From Brevundimonas sp. 357 (GTDB lineage: Bacteria > Pseudomonadota > Alphaproteobacteria > Caulobacterales > Caulobacteraceae), in the NCBI RefSeq assembly GCF_003938605.1, contig NZ_RHWX01000020.1, positions 1 to 43,431 on the forward strand: a stretch of DNA of 43,431 nt. The letters are read 5' to 3'. Positions 1 through 9,776 of this stretch are shown in pieces. The notes under the pieces were generated by a model that searched no databases, was not told the DNA's origin, and saw only the letters and a program-made list of their open reading frames with translations. Both the position numbers and the translations under genes were made by a program. Positions within the stretch are counted from its first letter, which is position 1; each line of letters starts with the position of its first letter.

Positions 1-73
1 TGCTCACCCCACGCTGCGAGGCGTAACTAACCCAAGGACTCTGGTCGCCGCTGGATGAAAACTCAGGGGCACG

Positions 74-256
74 TCAGTTGGTCTGGATCTGCTTGCGGCA
101 GTAGCAACAGCGCCGGGCCTGTTCCGTGAGATAGAAGCGTTTGATCTCGCCCCGAAGGCCGGTCAGCTCTTCGCTGCCCCATTCCAGCGCCTCGTCGAAA
201 GCGGTCTTGATCAGGCCAGCTTGCGCGTCACTAAAAACGATCGCCTTAACCGCCAT
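74..256 (-). pseudogene. Truncated HNH-nuclease gene (PtuB-like N-terminus)
   Basis: This 60-residue reading frame starts at ATG 256, overlapping the stop of the upstream ATPase by 11 bases, so the two were translated together. Its only recognisable feature is the C-terminal CCYC at about residues 50-53. This looks like the first zinc or structural Cys pair that precedes the catalytic HNH core in nucleases paired with AAA ATPases. The frame then stops at 74-76. I read the remaining bases in all three minus-strand frames and found no HNH continuation, so a simple one-base frameshift within the window does not explain the loss. The likely reading is a deletion or recombination junction near 74. 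A genuine small protein is possible but less likely. The family assignment is an inference from partner and motif. Confidence 0.5.
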
Positions 257-1730
257 CGGGCGACAGCTCCGCTTTGGCGTCCTGCAGATCCTTCACGATG
301 CGCTTGACCTGTTCGCCATCGTCCATCGTTTCTGACAGCCGGACTAATTCCGTCAGCTGCTTTTCGAAGGCTTCGGACCCGATCTGGCGTTCGCCAACCA
401 AGCGGAGCGCCTCGGCCAAGACATCGCGCAGATAGAGGTTTGACGGCTCGACGACATCGAATGCTCTCGCCATTACATAATCCGGTGAGCGTCCGATCAG
501 CTCGGCGCTGGATACCGTCTCACGCCGATCCATTGAATAGACGCTCGCCCCCTCGGGCATGTCAGCCACAATCAGCGGACTATGGGTGCTGAAGACGAAA
601 TGGCAGCCTCTGAAGTTTGAGAAGACCTCGCGCATCAGGTTGATGTACCGGCTTTGCCAGTCAGGATGCAGACTCGTCTCCGGTTCGTCGATCAAGACAA
701 GGCTGCCGTCCTGAAGGTTCGCGGCCACAGACAGGAAAACCGTCAGCATCGTGATCTGGCCGGAGCTGGCGTCTCTCAGATCGTGCTCAAAACCATCGTG
801 GCGTCGGACGATGACGCTCTTAAGCGTCAGGGCGCCCAGTCGCCGCAATAGCCGCAGTGCCTCCTTGTCGAACGGGCTCGACCGAAGGGCGCCGTCGAAA
901 GTTATGTTGTAGCTGATCGTTTTCGCCTTGGTCGCGGAAACGAACGGGTAGAGCGCGCGTCGCAGCCAATCGATCGAGTAGCGCTTGCTTCTGGACGCCA
1001 TGCGTAGACGGGTGAGCAGTCGCGTGTCTGTGTCCGACACCTTCTCCAAATCCCGTTCGCCTCGGGCGAACTCCGCAACGTCTGGAGTGATTCCGAGACC
1101 CAGCCTGACCTGGATCTCGGGCGCATAGCCGAGCAGATCGAAAACCTGGCTGAGCCGTTCGTTGTCCTGCCCACTGCGGGCGCGGTCCAAGCCGTCGAGC
1201 GCGCGATAGATCAGGGCCGAGATCGAGGCCCGATTGGTCCGGTCCCGCATTCCGACGTAGCAATAGAACTGCGGGTCTTCGCCGTCGGAGAGCAGATTGC
1301 GTTCCAGAACATCGTCGCTGGACCCCGAGGGTTCGAGGGGGAACTTGTCCACGACCGTAAGAGCAACCGCGATCAGGCGGGATGGCAACTCTGGAAAAAG
1401 GTCCACCGACGGGCGTGGAGCCCAAACGTCTTCAAAGGCGTTGACAGAGGGCCGGCCGTCTACAGCGTAGTCCAGAACCCGAATCTTGCGGGATCGCCCG
1501 CCACGCCCGCTGGCACCCCGATGGAAGCGAACGAACTCACCGGCGATATTGCCGAGGAGGCGGCTTTTGCCGGAACCGTTGTTCCCGATGACGACCGAAT
1601 AGGCGCAGTCGTCCGGTTGTTGCTGACCGTCGTGGACGAACTCCACGATCGGTTCGTCGAACATAGGCACTGATGACCTGTGACCAGGAGGATGCCCACC
1701 GGCGCGAATAAGTCGAAACGTCCGCGCCAT
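246..1730 (-). CDS. AAA (ABC/SMC-type) ATPase, Septu PtuA-like
   Basis: A 494-residue ATPase of the OLD/RecF/SMC-like group. Seen directly: Walker A GNNGSGKS at residues 49-56, an ABC-type signature region SSGQ at about 322-325, Walker B LVLIDEPETSLHP at 344-356, and a switch histidine in STHSP at 381-385. Between Walker A and the signature lies a roughly 260-residue insertion with charged helices, as is usual for defence ATPases. It has no signal peptide or membrane segment, so it is cytoplasmic. The partner encoded immediately downstream is a truncated HNH-like protein, the arrangement seen in Septu (PtuA-PtuB) and in the effector pair of retron Ec78. ATP binding and fold are well supported. 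A phage-defence role is an inference from this pairing, and with the nuclease broken the system is probably inactive unless the ATPase acts alone. Confidence 0.8.
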   Translation of the reverse strand: MARTFRLIRAGGHPPGHRSSVPMFDEPIVEFVHDGQQQPDDCAYSVVIGNNGSGKSRLLGNIAGEFVRFHRGASGRGGRSRKIRVLDYAVDGRPSVNAFEDVWAPRPSVDLFPELPSRLIAVALTVVDKFPLEPSGSSDDVLERNLLSDGEDPQFYCYVGMRDRTNRASISALIYRALDGLDRARSGQDNERLSQVFDLLGYAPEIQVRLGLGITPDVAEFARGERDLEKVSDTDTRLLTRLRMASRSKRYSIDWLRRALYPFVSATKAKTISYNITFDGALRSSPFDKEALRLLRRLGALTLKSVIVRRHDGFEHDLRDASSGQITMLTVFLSVAANLQDGSLVLIDEPETSLHPDWQSRYINLMREVFSNFRGCHFVFSTHSPLIVADMPEGASVYSMDRRETVSSAELIGRSPDYVMARAFDVVEPSNLYLRDVLAEALRLVGERQIGSEAFEKQLTELVRLSETMDDGEQVKRIVKDLQDAKAELSPDGG

Positions 1731-2271
1731 TTCCCCAACCTTGAATCAGCGAACATTTAGTCTAGGCCGACGGTTGGATCGGCTGCAACCAGAGCGATCA
1801 GCGCAGTGGTTTCGCGGCTCGTACGGAGGTGTCTGAAGAGTTGGAGTGCAGGCTAAGGTTATCAGCGACTGCTTCAATTCCGTCGGCAAGCACAAATGAC
1901 CGTCGCAGACCGGCCTAGTAGGGATAAAGCGCCGTGAACGGAGCGGCGAAACCATGCCGTGCCTCCGGCCGCATGAACGTCCGGAATGCGCACTGGAACC
2001 TATGTCCGCTCATGGCGCATCTGCGACGTCAGAGAGTTCGCGTACTCGGATTTCATGGCGTAGGACGACCTGGTGGATCCATCACATCCCCTTTAATCTT
2101 TAGTCATAAAATGGCGATCCGTCTGTTCGGTTATGCCGTCAGCGCATGACTCGATACGGAACTGCAATATTATTGCATTCGGTCTCGCACCCCGGCCTTT
2201 GTGGGCCCAATCGCACGTCTCGATCCAAAAAAGGGGCGGCGCAGGGCATCGGAAATCGGGAAGTGATTATC
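1731..2271. other. Intergenic region, 541 bp, no convincing gene
   Basis: This segment separates the divergent ATPase and TonB-receptor operons. Short open frames on both strands lack plausible ribosome binding sites and family features. AT-richer stretches at about 2090-2115 and 2160-2180 are where a promoter for the receptor operon would be expected. The palindrome at 2163-2177 is annotated separately. Confidence 0.5.
2163..2177. promoter_or_regulatory. 15-bp palindrome upstream of receptor operon
   Basis: TGCAATATTATTGCA is a perfect inverted repeat (7-bp arms around one base) centred about 100 bp before the receptor start codon. Its size fits a LysR-type recognition site, and the last gene of the operon encodes a LysR regulator. 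A second receptor gene downstream has a related TGCAA...TTGCA site (9777-9797), so an iron regulator of the Fur type is an alternative. Which protein binds is not known from sequence. Confidence 0.45.
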
Positions 2272-5142
2272 ATGGCATTGGTGAGTGGACAGGCGCGACG
2301 CCTGCGGAACGGCGCGGCGCTGGCGGTTCTGACCTGGATTGGGGCGGGGAGCGCCTGGGCGCAGGAGCAGGCGGCGGCGCAGCCTGAAGCGGCCACCTCG
2401 GTCAGCGAGATCGTCGTCACCGGGTCGCGAATCCAGCGCAAGGACGCCGATTCGGTGGGGCCCGTGCTCACGCTGACGGCTGAGGACATCAAGAGCTCCG
2501 GCGCGACCTCGATCGGCGACCTGTTGCAGAAACTGCCCTCTGCGGGCGTTAGCCTGAACAGCAACGGCACCCAGGGCACCTCCTACGGCGCCTCGTCGAT
2601 CAACCTACGCTACCTCGGCGGCGCCGAGGGCAGCGGCAACCGCGTCCTGGTTCTGGTCGACGGCCACCGCTGGGTGGACGGGGTGGGCCAGCGCGGCTTC
2701 CGCGACTTCGTCGACCTGAACACCATGCCGCTGGGCATGATCGAGGGCATCGAGGTGCTGAAGGACGGCGCCTCGGCCATCTACGGCGCCGACGCCATCG
2801 CCGGGGTGGTCAACATCCAGACCCTGCGCGACTTCGACGGGGTGCGTCTGAGCGCCCGCTACGGCTCGACCGATCGCGGCGACGGCGAGCAGGTTCAGAC
2901 CATCGCCAACTTCGGCAAGCGCTTCGACAACGGCGCCCTGGTCTTCTCGGCCAGCTATGTGAAGGATAGCCCGATCCTGACGACAGATCGTGACCTGACG
3001 CGGGTTTCCCTTGTGCCGCTGACGGCGCCGGGCACCAGCCCCTATGGTCTGTTCACCCTGCCGGGCTTGGCCAACAACGCCTATTTCGGCACGGGCGCCG
3101 GCTTCGCCAGCTCGGCCTCGCCGATCACGGCCAATGGTTTCGGCTCCATCGGCGCGGGCGCCTTGGCGGATAACAGCTTTCACGTGGCCAGCCTCCCGGG
3201 CGACTATTTCAACCCGCTGACGCAGGGCGTCTACACGACCGGCCCCAGCGAGCGTTACGGCTTCTATGGCCGTTATCGCGGCGACCTGTCCGATACGTTG
3301 AGCTTCCATGCCGAGGCGCTGTTCAACCGTCGGGTGTCGGATCAGATGTTTGCGCCGGTGCCGCTGGATATCGGCGGCACGGCGGGTTCGGTGCGCGGCT
3401 TCAGCGTGTCGGCGAACCACGCCTACAACCCCTTCGGCACGGCTAACGGCGTGCCGAGCGCCAACGCCCTGGCCTTCAACGCCAATCAGGCGTGGCGGGT
3501 GCGCAAGGTCATGTCCGACGTGGGCAACCGCGACAACATCCAGGACGTGAAGACCTACCGCTTCGGCGCGGGCTTTGACGGCCAGATCCGCCTGTTCGAG
3601 CGTGACTGGAGCTGGGACGCCTACGGCAGTTACGCCCGCAACGAGATGAAGTCTTCGGCGCTGAACGGCATCAACTACGACAACCTGTTCCTGGGGCTGG
3701 GCAATCCGGCGACCTGCGCCGCCACGAAGGGCTGCGTGCCGGTCAATCTGTTCGGGCCGATGAGCGCCGAGGCGGCGGACTACATCCGCTTCACCACGCG
3801 CGAGTCCAACAGCACTGAGATCTACGACCTGGCGTTCAACGTCACCGGCGACCTGTATGAGCTGCCGGCCGGTCCGCTGGCCGTGGCGGCGGGCTATGAA
3901 TATCGCCAGAACAAGGCGACCGACACGCCGGACCCCGTGGTCAATGCGCCGTCCAAATATCTGTCGAGCGCCTATGCCGCCACATCGTCTCAGACGCGCG
4001 TGCCGACGACGGGCCAGTACAGCCTGCATGAAGCCTATGTGGAGCTGGCCGCGCCCCTGTTGCGCGACATGCCGATGGCGCAGAGCCTCGATCTGAGCCT
4101 GGCCGCCCGCTATTCCAACTACGACACCGTCGGCGACGCCACCACTGTGAAGGTCGGCCTGGGCTGGCGGCCGGTCGAGGACGTGCTGGTGCGGGGCACC
4201 TGGTCGCAGGGCTTCCGCGCCCCCTCGATCCTGGAGCTGTTCCAGGGCGGCCGCGAGGTGCTGCTGCAGGTCATCGACCCGTGCAACGGCGGCGGCGCCG
4301 CCAACCCCAGCCTGCCGGGCTGCGCCGGGGTGCCTGCGACCTATCACCAGCAGAACCATCAGACCCTGATCCCCGGCACGACCTCGGGCAATACCAACCT
4401 GAAACCTGAGACGGCCGACACCTACAGCCTGGGCGTCGCCTTCAAACCGCGCTGGGTTCCGGGTCTGAGCCTGACGGTCGACTGGTACGAGATCACCATC
4501 CAGGACGCCATCGCCTCCCAGTCGGCCGCCCAGATCATGAATCTGTGCGCGGTGCGCGGTGATCCCTATTGCTCGCTGATCACCCGCGACGCCTCGACCG
4601 GCGCCGTGCTGAACCTGGTGCAGGGTGCGCAGAATCTGAACGAGATCCGCACCTCGGGCGTCGACGCCACCGCGCGTTATGAGTTCAGCACCTCGGTCGG
4701 CCGTTTCGCCGCCATGGTGGACGTCTCCTATCTGAGCGAGTTCTCGACCGTCAGTCCCGACCCGGCGGGCGGCCCGTCCATCGTCGACGACCGCGCGGGC
4801 AATGGCGACCGTTCGCGTTCGACCTATCCGCACTGGAAGGGCCAGACCTCGCTGCGCTGGAGCGACGGCCCCTGGAACGCCTCGTGGCGCGGCCGCTACA
4901 TCGGCGACAGCACCGACGTGGTGAACCCGGTCAAGGACGCCAAGACCGACGCCGTCTTCTATCAGGATCTGGAGGCGGGTTATCGGTTCGAGCGCTACGA
5001 CACGACAATCACGGTGGGGGTCAACAACCTCTTCGACGTGATGCCGCCGGCGTCCTACGCGAACGCCCCCATCAACTTCGACATGTACACCTATGACGTG
5101 CGGGGCCGTAGCGCCTACGTTCGCCTAGGCTTCCAGTTCTAG
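2272..5142 (+). CDS. TonB-dependent outer-membrane receptor
   Basis: About 956 residues. I place the start at ATG 2272 because it follows a purine-rich GGGAAG ribosome binding site and begins a clear signal peptide (basic [12 protein letters not shown], hydrophobic core, AWA cleavage site, then QEQAAA). An upstream in-frame start at 2146 would bury this signal. After a low-complexity linker comes a TonB-box-like EIVVTGSRI, then a plug domain with LVLVDGHRW and [21 protein letters not shown], and a long beta-barrel ending in aromatic GFQF, as expected for BamA-dependent insertion. The protein should import a bulky substrate using TonB energy. It heads a four-gene operon with an AbgT-type transporter 15 bp downstream, an S15 hydrolase and a LysR regulator, which suggests an organic substrate such as an amide or peptide conjugate rather than iron. 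The substrate is unknown. Confidence 0.93.
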   Translation: MALVSGQARRLRNGAALAVLTWIGAGSAWAQEQAAAQPEAATSVSEIVVTGSRIQRKDADSVGPVLTLTAEDIKSSGATSIGDLLQKLPSAGVSLNSNGTQGTSYGASSINLRYLGGAEGSGNRVLVLVDGHRWVDGVGQRGFRDFVDLNTMPLGMIEGIEVLKDGASAIYGADAIAGVVNIQTLRDFDGVRLSARYGSTDRGDGEQVQTIANFGKRFDNGALVFSASYVKDSPILTTDRDLTRVSLVPLTAPGTSPYGLFTLPGLANNAYFGTGAGFASSASPITANGFGSIGAGALADNSFHVASLPGDYFNPLTQGVYTTGPSERYGFYGRYRGDLSDTLSFHAEALFNRRVSDQMFAPVPLDIGGTAGSVRGFSVSANHAYNPFGTANGVPSANALAFNANQAWRVRKVMSDVGNRDNIQDVKTYRFGAGFDGQIRLFERDWSWDAYGSYARNEMKSSALNGINYDNLFLGLGNPATCAATKGCVPVNLFGPMSAEAADYIRFTTRESNSTEIYDLAFNVTGDLYELPAGPLAVAAGYEYRQNKATDTPDPVVNAPSKYLSSAYAATSSQTRVPTTGQYSLHEAYVELAAPLLRDMPMAQSLDLSLAARYSNYDTVGDATTVKVGLGWRPVEDVLVRGTWSQGFRAPSILELFQGGREVLLQVIDPCNGGGAANPSLPGCAGVPATYHQQNHQTLIPGTTSGNTNLKPETADTYSLGVAFKPRWVPGLSLTVDWYEITIQDAIASQSAAQIMNLCAVRGDPYCSLITRDASTGAVLNLVQGAQNLNEIRTSGVDATARYEFSTSVGRFAAMVDVSYLSEFSTVSPDPAGGPSIVDDRAGNGDRSRSTYPHWKGQTSLRWSDGPWNASWRGRYIGDSTDVVNPVKDAKTDAVFYQDLEAGYRFERYDTTITVGVNNLFDVMPPASYANAPINFDMYTYDVRGRSAYVRLGFQF

Positions 5143-5157
5143 GATCAGGCGTTTCTC

Positions 5158-6756
5158 ATGACGGACACCGAGGCTCCGCCGACCGACGCCGGTCGGCGGA
5201 AACGGGGCTGGCTCGACCGGATCGAGGCGATGGGCAACGCCTTGCCGGATCCGGTCTTCATCCTGCTGTTCTGCATAGGGGTGCTGGTCGCCGCCTCCGT
5301 GGTGGCGGACTGGACCCAGTGGAGCGCCGTCAATCCGGTGACGGGCGAGCGGCTTCAGGCTCAGAGCCTGTTGTCCGAGGCCAATGTGGCCCGGCTGCTG
5401 GTCGACATGCCCAAGACCCTGACCAGCTTCCCGCCTTTGGGGCTGGTGCTGGTCGTCATGATCGGGGCGGCGGTGGCCGAGCGGTCGGGTCTGTTCGCAG
5501 CCCTTCTGGGCGGCGGGGTGCGACGGCTGCCGGTACGTTTCCTGACCCCGGCGGTGTTCGTCATCGGCCTGTTTTCACACCATGCGTCCGATGCGGCCTA
5601 TGTGGTGCTGATCCCTCTGGCGGCCCTGGTCTACGCCAAGGCTGGGCGACACCCGCTGGCCGGGATCGCCATCGCCTATGCGGGGATTTCGGGCGCCTTT
5701 GCGGGCAATGTAATCCCCGGTCAGTTCGATTTGTTGATGCTGGGCATCACCGCCCCGGCGGCGCAGTTGCTGGACCCCGGTTTCGGGGTCAATCCGCTGG
5801 GCAACTGGTGGTTCACCCTGGCCATCGGCGTGGTCTTCACCCCCATCGCCTGGTTTCTGACCGACCGGGTGGTCGAGCCGCGCCTGGGCGTCTGGGACGG
5901 CGACAGCACGGCGGGCGAAGCCGAGGCTGCGGGCCTGGGTGTTCTGGGGCCGGCGCAGAAACGCGGCCTGCGTCGCGCAGGTCTGGCGGCGTTGGTGGTC
6001 GTCGGCCTGTTCGCCGCATTGACCCTATGGCCGAGTTTCAGCCCCCTGGTGGATCATGAGGCCGTGGGGCCGCGCCGCCTGGCGCCCTTTTACGGCGCCC
6101 TGATCGCCGCCTTCATGCTGTTGTTCGTCTCGACGGGCTGGGCTTATGGCGCGGCGGCGGGGACCATTCGTTCGCACCGCGATCTGGTGAAGATGATGGC
6201 CGATGGGCTGAAGAGCATGGCGCCCTATATCGTGCTCGCCTTCTTCGCCGCCCACTTCGTGGCTATGTTCAGCTGGTCCAACATGGGGCCGGTTCTGGCG
6301 GTGAAGGGCGCCGAGAGCCTGAAGGCCCTGGCCCTGCCGCTGCCGCTTCTGCTGGTCGGCCTGCTGCTGATGTCGTCGGTTCTGGACCTGGTGATCGGTT
6401 CGGCTTCCGCCAAGTGGGCCGCCATGGCGCCGGTCGTGGTTCCCATGTTGATGCTGCTCGGCGTGTCGCCCGAGATGACCACCGCCTCCTACCGGATGGG
6501 CGATTCCATTTTCAACATCGTCACCCCACTGGCCAGCAACTTCCCCCTGGTCCTGATCATGTGCCAGCAGTGGAAGCCCAAGTTCGGCGTGGGGTCGATG
6601 ATCGCCCTGATGTTGCCCTACAGCGCCGCCTTCGGCGTGGCGGGGATGCTGCTGATCCTTACATGGGTGGGGCTCCAGTTGCCGGTCGGACCGGGCGCGC
6701 CGGCCGCCTATCACCTGCCGCAGCCTGCTGTGGCCGCTTCAGCCGTTACGCCATGA
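5158..6756 (+). CDS. AbgT-family transporter
   Basis: A 532-residue inner-membrane protein with about 9-12 hydrophobic segments. The soluble N-terminus runs into DRIEAMGNALPDPVFILLFC, a pattern typical of the AbgT/MtrF/YdaH family. The conserved features APYIVLAFFAAHF and the late GDSIFNIVTPLASNFPL segment also fit. Family members import p-aminobenzoyl-glutamate or related dipeptide-like compounds, and some export sulfonamides, so direction cannot be told from sequence. It starts 15 bp after the receptor stop, and its stop codon overlaps the start of the hydrolase (ATGA), so co-translation is likely. In context it probably moves the compound taken up by the receptor from periplasm to cytoplasm. 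Length and topology look complete. Confidence 0.88.
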   Translation: MTDTEAPPTDAGRRKRGWLDRIEAMGNALPDPVFILLFCIGVLVAASVVADWTQWSAVNPVTGERLQAQSLLSEANVARLLVDMPKTLTSFPPLGLVLVVMIGAAVAERSGLFAALLGGGVRRLPVRFLTPAVFVIGLFSHHASDAAYVVLIPLAALVYAKAGRHPLAGIAIAYAGISGAFAGNVIPGQFDLLMLGITAPAAQLLDPGFGVNPLGNWWFTLAIGVVFTPIAWFLTDRVVEPRLGVWDGDSTAGEAEAAGLGVLGPAQKRGLRRAGLAALVVVGLFAALTLWPSFSPLVDHEAVGPRRLAPFYGALIAAFMLLFVSTGWAYGAAAGTIRSHRDLVKMMADGLKSMAPYIVLAFFAAHFVAMFSWSNMGPVLAVKGAESLKALALPLPLLLVGLLLMSSVLDLVIGSASAKWAAMAPVVVPMLMLLGVSPEMTTASYRMGDSIFNIVTPLASNFPLVLIMCQQWKPKFGVGSMIALMLPYSAAFGVAGMLLILTWVGLQLPVGPGAPAAYHLPQPAVAASAVTP

Positions 6757-8609
6757 CCGATCTGCCGCATCTGCCGGGCGTCCGCATCCTGCGCGACGTC
6801 ATGATCCCCATGCGCGACGGCGTCAGCCTGGCCGCCGACGTCTATCTGCCTGAGGGCGATGAGGGACCGCTGCCCGTCCTGTTGGAGCGCACGCCTTATG
6901 ACCGGCGCGGGACCAACCACGCCGACCGCAGCGCCGCCGATCCGACCCCGCGTTCCAAGCCTGCGATCGCAGCCGAGTTCGCGCAGGACGGCTATGCCTA
7001 TGTGCTGGTCGACTGCCGGGGGCGCTACGGCTCCGAGGGCGTCTTCACCAAATACGCCAATGAAGCCGAGGACGGCTTCGACGTCATGGGCTGGCTGGTG
7101 CAGCAGCCCTGGTGCGACGGCCGGATCGGCACCCTGGGCCTGTCCTACGGCGCCCATGTTCAGGCAGCGGCCGCCTGTCTGAACCCGCCTGGGCTGCGGG
7201 CCATGTTCATGGACTCTGGCGGATTCTCCAGCGCCTTCCACAGCGGGGTGCGTCAGGGAGGGGCCTTTGAGCTGAAACAACTGACCTGGGCCATGAAGCA
7301 CGCTCGCCTGTCCCCGCTCAGTCAGGACGACCCTGCGCGGCTGGAGGCCCTCAACGCTCAGGACGTGCGCGACTGGATGGCGGTCAACCCATGGCGGCCG
7401 GGGCGGACGCCGCTGGCCGCCGCCCCCGAATACGACGCCTTTATTCGGGACATGTGGCGCCGCGAGACCTTCGACGACTTCTGGCGCGCGCCCGACTTCT
7501 GCGCCGCCTGCCATGAGGGTGGGTTCACCGACGCGCCCATGGTTTTCATGAGCAGCTGGTACGATCCCTACGCCCTGTCGGCGACGGAGAACTACGCCCG
7601 GTTCAGCCGCAGCAAGGCCGGGCCGGTCAAGCTGGTCATGGGACCGTGGACGCATGGCCAGCGCTCCGTCCGCCACGCGGGCGACGTGGATTTCGGTCCT
7701 GCGGCGACGTTGGACGGCAATCTGGCGCCGGACTACCTCGCCCTGCGCCGGGCCTGGTTCGACTGCTGGCTGAAGGGGCGGGTCGCGCCCGACGCCCTGG
7801 CGGCGCCGGTCAATCTGTTCGTCATGGGCGGCGGCAGCGGGCGCAGAACCGCGGAGGGGCGGCTGGACCACGGCGGCCGTTGGCGGGCCGAGGCCGGCTG
7901 GCCCCTGCCGGGTACGGTGTTCACCGACTTTCACCTGCACGCCGACGGCGGCCTGTCGACCGAAGCGCCGCCGCCGGGCGAGCGGAGCTGGCGTCATGAT
8001 CCGGCTGATCCCGTGCCGACCATCGGCGGGGCCATCGCCTCGGGCGCGCCGGTCATGGCGGCGGGTGGTTATGACCAGCGAGAGACGCCTGGCCTGTTCG
8101 GCGCGACGGTCGTCGGACGCGCCCTGTCCGACCGCGACGACGTCCTGACGTTCGAGACAGCGCCTCTGACGGCGGCCGTCGAGGTCACCGGGCCGATCAC
8201 TGCGCGCCTGTGGGTGTCGTCCTCGGCGCTGGACACGGATGTGACGGTCAAGCTGGTCGATGTTTATCCGCCCAACCCCGACCATCCAGAAGGCTACGCC
8301 TTGAACTTGACCCACGGCGTGCTGCGCCTACGGTTCCGGGACTCCTTCGCGGCGCCGCGCCCGTTGGTTCCGGGTGAGGTCTATGACGTCGAAATCCAGC
8401 TGTTTCCGACCAGCAACCTGTTCGCGGCGGGCCACCGTATCCGCCTGGACATGGCCAGCAGCAACTTCCCCCACTTCGACGTCAATCCAGGCTCGGGCGC
8501 CCCGGCAGGCGAGGCCAGCGGGGCGGTGGTCGCGATCAACCGCATCCACACCGGGCCGACCTGTCTGTCGCGGCTGGTCCTGCCGATCGTTCCGGCGCGC
8601 GGGAGCTGA
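6753..8609 (+). CDS. CocE/NonD-type S15 acyl hydrolase
   Basis: A 618-residue serine hydrolase of the X-Pro dipeptidyl-peptidase (S15)/cocaine esterase/glutaryl-acylase group. The N-terminal alpha/beta-hydrolase domain opens with IPMRDGVSLAADVYLP and carries the nucleophile in GLSYGA (Ser131). Asp271 in SSWYDPY and His301 in GPWTHG would complete the triad. Residues from about 380 onward form the C-terminal jelly-roll domain typical of the family. The start at 6753 is chosen because it overlaps the transporter stop as ATGA, and MTDLPHLPG has no signal peptide, so it acts in the cytoplasm. Known relatives cleave amide or ester bonds in X-Pro peptides, glutaryl-cephalosporins or cocaine. Here it probably hydrolyses the compound imported by the two upstream proteins. 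Exact specificity cannot be inferred. Confidence 0.9.
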   Translation: MTDLPHLPGVRILRDVMIPMRDGVSLAADVYLPEGDEGPLPVLLERTPYDRRGTNHADRSAADPTPRSKPAIAAEFAQDGYAYVLVDCRGRYGSEGVFTKYANEAEDGFDVMGWLVQQPWCDGRIGTLGLSYGAHVQAAAACLNPPGLRAMFMDSGGFSSAFHSGVRQGGAFELKQLTWAMKHARLSPLSQDDPARLEALNAQDVRDWMAVNPWRPGRTPLAAAPEYDAFIRDMWRRETFDDFWRAPDFCAACHEGGFTDAPMVFMSSWYDPYALSATENYARFSRSKAGPVKLVMGPWTHGQRSVRHAGDVDFGPAATLDGNLAPDYLALRRAWFDCWLKGRVAPDALAAPVNLFVMGGGSGRRTAEGRLDHGGRWRAEAGWPLPGTVFTDFHLHADGGLSTEAPPPGERSWRHDPADPVPTIGGAIASGAPVMAAGGYDQRETPGLFGATVVGRALSDRDDVLTFETAPLTAAVEVTGPITARLWVSSSALDTDVTVKLVDVYPPNPDHPEGYALNLTHGVLRLRFRDSFAAPRPLVPGEVYDVEIQLFPTSNLFAAGHRIRLDMASSNFPHFDVNPGSGAPAGEASGAVVAINRIHTGPTCLSRLVLPIVPARGS

Positions 8610-9536
8610 ATGATGGCGCTGGTCTCGGCCGGCGCCCGGCGACCGATCCGTCTGCGCGCCATGCGGACGTTTCAGGCGATCCTGCAACTGGGGTCGGTGA
8701 CGGCGGGCGCACGCGTCCTGGGCCTGACTCAGCCGGCCGCCAGCCGGATGTTGGCCCAGCTGGAGCAGGATCTCGGCTTTGAGCTCTTCTACCGTGACCG
8801 GGGACGGCTGATTCCGACGCAGGACGGGCTGCTGCTGTACGAAGAGGTCGAGCGCGCGCTGGATAACGTCGACCGGGTTCAGGAGCTGGCCCGCGACATC
8901 TCGGATTTTCGCGTCGGCCAGCTGCGCCTGGTCGCCCCGCCCAGCTTTCTGGAAGCGGTGCTTCCGGACGTCATCGCCGATTTTCTGGAACGCTATCCGC
9001 GCGTTCATCTCTCGATCGACTCGCACGGAGTGGAGACGGCCAAGAGCATGATCGCGTCGCGCGCCGTCGACGCCGGGTTCGTCAAACTGCCGCTGAACCG
9101 CGACGATCTGGACTCGTGCACGGTTCTGGTCAGTAAGACCGCCTGCGTCCTTCCGGCTGATCATCCTTTGGCGGCATTGCCCGAAATCATGGCGCAGGAC
9201 CTGAAGAACACGCCTCTGGTGATGCTAGGGCAAGGGCGGCGGTTCCGCTCCCAGGTCGAGGCCGCCTTCGCCGAGGCCGGCGTCATCCCCCGAATCTGCG
9301 TTGAAACCCACACGGTGGCCTCGTCTTGCGCCCTGGCTGCGCGCGGCGTCGGCGTAGCTATCGTCAACGAACGACTGGCGCAGGCCTATGTGCGCGATCA
9401 AACCGTGCTGCGTCGGTTCAATCCAGACATTCTGCATGAATACGCCTTCGTGGTGTCCAGCAGCGTCAAGCCGTCGCGTCTGGCCGAGGAGTTTCTTAGA
9501 CTGCTGCCACCGGCTCAAGAACCGGCTGTGGACTAG
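8610..9536 (+). CDS. LysR-family transcriptional regulator
   Basis: A 308-residue LTTR. The winged helix-turn-helix lies at about residues 17-75, including SVTAGARVLGLTQPAASRML and LEQDLGFELFYR. An effector-binding domain of periplasmic-binding-protein type follows (QLRLVAPPSFLEAVLPDVI, later RGVGVAIVNE). The ATG follows directly after the hydrolase stop (TGA ATG), so the gene belongs to the same operon as the receptor, transporter and hydrolase. Being the last gene of the operon suggests feedback control by the imported compound. A 15-bp palindrome upstream of the first gene is a candidate target. A second ATG three bases on is an equally possible start. Confidence 0.92.
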   Translation: MMALVSAGARRPIRLRAMRTFQAILQLGSVTAGARVLGLTQPAASRMLAQLEQDLGFELFYRDRGRLIPTQDGLLLYEEVERALDNVDRVQELARDISDFRVGQLRLVAPPSFLEAVLPDVIADFLERYPRVHLSIDSHGVETAKSMIASRAVDAGFVKLPLNRDDLDSCTVLVSKTACVLPADHPLAALPEIMAQDLKNTPLVMLGQGRRFRSQVEAAFAEAGVIPRICVETHTVASSCALAARGVGVAIVNERLAQAYVRDQTVLRRFNPDILHEYAFVVSSSVKPSRLAEEFLRLLPPAQEPAVD

Positions 9537-9776
9537 CTTGGGGGCGATTTCGGTCCGTAGGTTTCATCCCGAAATCGGCCTCGTTAATCACAATCAAGGC
9601 TTGGGCAAAACGGCCTCCAGCAATGGACCCGAATGTCCGCTTACTGACGGCGAGCAATGGCCGTTTCTGGCGCAATGCCGACAGCGGAGACACGCGACGG
9701 GCGTGTTGGGGTGGTTCAGGGAGGGATGACGGGAACTGGAACCAGCCAAATGAGACACTTAGGCTAGATCATGTAT

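Noticed and set aside
2146..2271. N-terminal extension of the TonB receptor
   Set aside because: Would precede and bury a clear signal peptide; ATG 2272 has a ribosome binding site.
2605..4833. 742-residue open frame antisense to the first TonB receptor
   Set aside because: Arg/Gly/Ala-rich shadow of high-GC codon bias, no start signal or domain; the plus-strand receptor explains the region.
9496..9693. 65-residue minus-strand frame in the gap before the second receptor
   Set aside because: No ribosome binding site or recognisable domain, overlaps the end of the LysR gene.
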